This document shows, piece by piece, positions 17,058 to 19,979 of a stretch of 19,979 bases of DNA (its first letter is position 1; the number at the start of each line of letters is the position of its first letter). Where the stretch lies: NCBI GenBank assembly GCA_900557355.1, contig USSR01000037.1, positions 1-19,979 on the forward strand. The letters run 5' to 3'. The DNA is from an uncultured Bacteroides sp. (GTDB lineage Bacteria; Bacteroidota; Bacteroidia; Bacteroidales; Bacteroidaceae). Position numbers and translations under genes: made by a program. Below the pieces are notes generated by a model. That model was given only the letters and a program-made list of their open reading frames with translations. It ran no database searches and was not told the origin of the DNA.

Positions 17058-18167
17058 TTATATTTTTATATAGATTTTCTTTTTATACAATGGATAGCCG
17101 CACGCTCCCATCAGCAACGTGAAAGCAAGAGCGTAAACGGCAGATGCCAGATAAGGATCGGTTATCAATGAATGTATCCCTTCGTAAACAATCGGTTTGC
17201 TTCCGGTGGCACCGATAACAATAGCCGCCACCTCACTGAGTACATAGAGAAACAAAGGGTTGACTCCGAATACCTCAAAAAAGCGGCACCAGTTCTTCTT
17301 CTCTTTCATATCGATGAAGTAAATAAGTACAGCCTGAAGCATGGCAGCCAGTCCGCAAGTAACCAATACGAAGGTAGGCGACCAGATACGCTTATTCAAT
17401 GGCAAAGCCTCCGTCAGCACAAAACCGCATGCCATCAGAATAAAGCCTGCCACAAACAGTTTCAGGGTTTTCTGTTCCAAAGCTTCCTTAGCCAGTATGA
17501 TCCTCCCGCAACAAAAGCCAATCAATGTATGAGCAATAGCTGCAAGGGTGCTGGTAAGTCCTTCCGGATCTATCGGACTTTTATGATAAAGGTGGTCTGC
17601 ACCCAATACATTCTGGTCTATAATTGCCAGAATATTTGTGCTATCAGGGGTGTATCCGTTGCCAATGCCGAGCAAGACGGCATATCCGATAATAAGGAAA
17701 CCGATCATCCAGCCGATATACTTAGGCTTGACATACAGAGCTACGAAAGAAACGGCACAATAACATAAAGCGATACGTGGCAACACCCCCGTAAGCCGGA
17801 GATGGGCAAGGGGAAAGAAATCGCCCTCACAGATAAAGTGAAACCAATGAATGGCCCAGCCGATGCACAGAATGACAAGAGTACGTTTCAGTATCTTACG
17901 GATCACCGGGCCTGATGCCTGGAAATGGAACTTGCTCAGAGCAATGTAAGTGGAAATGCCCATGATGAACAAAAAGAACGGAAAGACCAGGTCACAAAGC
18001 GTCAGCCCATTCCATGCAGAATGCTGCAAGGAGTCGTAGGATAGCTTTCCACCGGAATTATTGACGAGAATCATTCCGACAACAGTAATTCCACGTAACA
18101 CGTCGAGAGACAAGAGTCGCTTCTTCTGCGGATAGCCGGAAATTGGGGGTTGAATATTTTCCATCAT
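17058..18167 (-). CDS. HGSNAT-like membrane N-acetyltransferase (DUF5009 type)
   Basis: This polytopic membrane protein of about 369 residues has roughly ten hydrophobic segments. The N-terminus carries RLLSLDVLRGITVVGMILVN, then QHSAWNGLTLCDLVFPFFLF, which closely matches the start of the catalytic domain of human heparan-alpha-glucosaminide N-acetyltransferase (HGSNAT). His49 (numbered from the 18167 ATG) in QHSAWNG corresponds to the His proposed as the acetyl-carrying residue in HGSNAT. The family moves acetyl groups from cytoplasmic acetyl-CoA to a sugar amine across a membrane. Here it would act in the inner membrane on periplasmic oligosaccharides. The start is uncertain: ATG at 18167 or 18164, or a GTG at 18185 only 3 bases after the GH89 stop. 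It lies between GH89 and GH92 genes with almost no gaps. Confidence 0.88.
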   Translation of the reverse strand: MMENIQPPISGYPQKKRLLSLDVLRGITVVGMILVNNSGGKLSYDSLQHSAWNGLTLCDLVFPFFLFIMGISTYIALSKFHFQASGPVIRKILKRTLVILCIGWAIHWFHFICEGDFFPLAHLRLTGVLPRIALCYCAVSFVALYVKPKYIGWMIGFLIIGYAVLLGIGNGYTPDSTNILAIIDQNVLGADHLYHKSPIDPEGLTSTLAAIAHTLIGFCCGRIILAKEALEQKTLKLFVAGFILMACGFVLTEALPLNKRIWSPTFVLVTCGLAAMLQAVLIYFIDMKEKKNWCRFFEVFGVNPLFLYVLSEVAAIVIGATGSKPIVYEGIHSLITDPYLASAVYALAFTLLMGACGYPLYKKKIYIKI

Positions 18168-18179
18168 CTGTAGGGTGTT

Positions 18180-18193
18180 AATCACTAATCACT
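18180..18193 (+). repeat. Two tandem AATCACT heptamers at a gene junction
   Basis: Two exact AATCACT units, read on the plus strand, lie over the GH89 stop and the possible GTG start of the acyltransferase gene. On the coding strand they read AGTGATT twice and supply the TGA stop and the candidate GTG start. The same heptamer is found in three copies at 154-174. Confidence 0.65.
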
Positions 18194-19979
18194 CATTCTC
18201 AAACACTTTCTCAAATGCTTCCTTTGCCACATCCACACAGTTTCCTTCGGGAGTCGAACCATACGGATTCTTCGCCAATGTCCAGGGTTCTTCCATTGCA
18301 TAATAATCCAACTTCACTTCGGGTTTACCATCCAGTTGGTCTTGGAGGGTTTGCCAATAAGCCGCCCAACGTTTATAGTAAAAATCGCGCAGAATGCCGT
18401 TCCATTCCTTATGGGCATAGTCACGCAGACCGCCGTCGTCAGCACAAACACGATTGCCCCAAGTAGTTATCTGCACACGGGCATTCCATTCGTACAGGTC
18501 TTTCTCTTCGGGAGTAGTACCCAGCTTGCGTGCCTGCTCTATCCAGCGACCTACACGGAACTCACTGCGTGTACCCAACAATTTATCCTGCAACAGCAGT
18601 ATATCCAAGAATTTCCGGGAGTCACGGGCAAAACTGCGTTTATCAAAGCTCTTGAAGTCGGCAATGGTACGGTTATAAACAATGCGCCCTTTATCCGAAA
18701 GGGACTGGCGAACAATATCTACTAAGTCATATTCAAAGTTATTATTACCACGATATTTATCGGCCACCTCCAGCATCAGCCGGGCAGCTTCTTCCGTAAC
18801 AGTAGGGTCGTAATAGTTCTTCATCTTCGACCAGCTCGATGCCTGAAAGTTGTTCAGCGAAGGACGTCCACAGAAGATGGATTCATGAGGGCCTTGCTGA
18901 TTATTTCCGAAGGGACAGTTATAAATAGTATTGGCAAGCAGAGTCCATGCCTGTTCTATCTTCTCGTCGCGCACGCCGTAACGGGCAAAGAGATAATCTT
19001 TCAGCCATTCCTCTTTCGTGAATTTCTCCGGGCGCCAAGGCAGCTCACACATCAGTTCGAACATCATGGGGTTATTCTCTGAGCCTTCCATGGTGAGACC
19101 GATACCTTTCAGATGAGTTGCCAACGGGTTGTTCTTTGTCAGATAGAAGTTGTTGAGCAACTGATCCATACGGCCGTGCAGACCGACATTGCCACCGAAG
19201 TTGAGCAACATACAGAAAAGCCAGTCGTGCTGCTCATAACCTTTGTCGCGCTTCCAAATAGAAGGGATTCCCCACATAGGGCGACATTCACTGAACAAGT
19301 CCAGTATCAGCAGATCTCCGTTCTGCATATTCTTTATCATTTCAGGACGAGGATTCTCCGTCCAACCCTGTACTACCCAAGTGGCTTTCGGATTCACTTT
19401 CTTCATAGCCGTCATGATGGCCTTCCCGGCTGCATCGAAATCTACCGAAGCGGCATTTTCTGCTTCATGGAAGGGGTCCATAGAGTAATAATCTGCCTTG
19501 CCGAAAAGCTTCTCCTGCTCCCGGTAATACAAATCGGCTATCTCGGCAAAACGAGCATCAGTAGCGTGCAAGAAAGCCGGACGGGTAAAGCCATTCCACA
19601 GATCGGACTTGGTCAGGTTCAGTCCCAACTTCTCGTCAGCATCATGCGGAACCATTCCGGAATATCCCGGAAATACAGGTTTGATGCCATACTCACGCAT
19701 GCGCTTCAGTATTTTCTTCTGCAGAGCTTCCTGCTGTGCGTACCAAGAGTCCGGATTGGGACCGCCCCATCCTTCCAGATTATTCATGGCCCACCAAGCC
19801 AGAAAGGCGGGACCGGCTATAAAACCGTTTATTTCTTCTTTGGAATATCCCAGCTTTTGGAGCATATTGAACCAGATGCACTCCTGCCCTACAGCGGCCA
19901 AAGGAAGATTGATGCCATGCAGAGCCATCCAGTCTATTTCTTTCTCCCAGCGCTCCCAATCCCAGAAAGCCATCGTAAA
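18189..19979 (-). CDS. GH89 alpha-N-acetylglucosaminidase (NAGLU-like), N-terminus cut off
   Basis: The frame is open to the right edge, so 596 residues are visible and perhaps 130 N-terminal ones are missing. The internal methionine at 19973 is not the start: FTMAFWDWERWEKEIDWMAL is a core family motif, matching the WWDWxRWExEIDWMAL of human NAGLU. The two catalytic glutamates are identifiable: one in MDPFHE (codon 19464-19466), aligning with the acid of NAGLU, and one in LTMEGSENN (codon 19086-19088), aligning with the nucleophile. GH89 enzymes are retaining exo-glycosidases that remove terminal alpha-GlcNAc, as in heparan sulphate or in GlcNAc-alpha-1,4-Gal caps of mucin. It is the most upstream visible gene of the minus operon; any signal peptide and the promoter lie outside the window. 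Confidence 0.95.
   Translation of the reverse strand, partial: FTMAFWDWERWEKEIDWMALHGINLPLAAVGQECIWFNMLQKLGYSKEEINGFIAGPAFLAWWAMNNLEGWGGPNPDSWYAQQEALQKKILKRMREYGIKPVFPGYSGMVPHDADEKLGLNLTKSDLWNGFTRPAFLHATDARFAEIADLYYREQEKLFGKADYYSMDPFHEAENAASVDFDAAGKAIMTAMKKVNPKATWVVQGWTENPRPEMIKNMQNGDLLILDLFSECRPMWGIPSIWKRDKGYEQHDWLFCMLLNFGGNVGLHGRMDQLLNNFYLTKNNPLATHLKGIGLTMEGSENNPMMFELMCELPWRPEKFTKEEWLKDYLFARYGVRDEKIEQAWTLLANTIYNCPFGNNQQGPHESIFCGRPSLNNFQASSWSKMKNYYDPTVTEEAARLMLEVADKYRGNNNFEYDLVDIVRQSLSDKGRIVYNRTIADFKSFDKRSFARDSRKFLDILLLQDKLLGTRSEFRVGRWIEQARKLGTTPEEKDLYEWNARVQITTWGNRVCADDGGLRDYAHKEWNGILRDFYYKRWAAYWQTLQDQLDGKPEVKLDYYAMEEPWTLAKNPYGSTPEGNCVDVAKEAFEKVFENE

Noticed and set aside
18189..19973. GH89 as a complete gene starting at the ATG at 19973
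   Set aside because: The frame stays open to the window edge, and the methionine lies inside a conserved family motif, so it is internal.

Overview
The window looks like chromosomal DNA of a gut Bacteroides or close relative. The signs are a SusC/SusD outer-membrane pair, many secreted glycoside hydrolases with Bacteroidota-type signal peptides and lipoboxes, Bacteroides-style TAnnTTTG promoter motifs, weak Shine-Dalgarno sites, and an HU-family protein of the type restricted to this phylum. No mobile element, rRNA, tRNA or CRISPR array is visible.

Layout: (1) 1-1722, housekeeping edge: the C-terminus of a thioredoxin-fold protein and a complete YifB/ComM AAA ATPase. (2) 1723-2120, a 398-base control region with two TAnnTTTG motifs and a doubtful 58-codon ORF. 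(3) 2121-9698, a plus-strand polysaccharide-utilisation cluster: SusC-like transporter, SusD-like lipoprotein, a strong hairpin, a secreted GH92 alpha-mannosidase, and an unrecognised secreted protein coupled to it by an ATGA overlap. (4) 9699-9954, a regulatory region with a promoter-like motif and four ACTATAGT palindromes spaced exactly 22 bp apart, followed by an HU-HIG + winged-helix DNA-binding gene (9955-10560). (5) 10582-19979, a tightly packed minus-strand operon that enters from beyond the right edge: GH89 alpha-N-acetylglucosaminidase (5' end cut off), HGSNAT-like membrane acetyltransferase, GH92 lipoprotein, two GH28-like beta-helix enzymes, and a histidine acid phosphatase. Gaps are 1-22 bases or ATGA overlaps.

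How it may work together: the two operons converge on the HU gene. SusC/SusD would import a mannose-bearing glycan; two divergent GH92 enzymes would trim alpha-mannose; GH89 would remove terminal alpha-GlcNAc; the HGSNAT-like protein could N-acetylate glucosamine ends first; the GH28-like enzymes and phosphatase suggest uronate-like residues and phosphate substituents. The target is probably a complex host or microbial glycan, but the exact substrate cannot be read from the sequence. No hybrid two-component regulator, ECF sigma or anti-sigma gene is in the window, so control of the plus cluster must come from elsewhere or from an unrecognised factor.

The least explained items are the 22-bp-phased palindrome array before the HU-HIG gene, the pairing of homologues of two consecutive human heparan-sulphate enzymes (HGSNAT and NAGLU), and the unknown secreted protein coupled to GH92.
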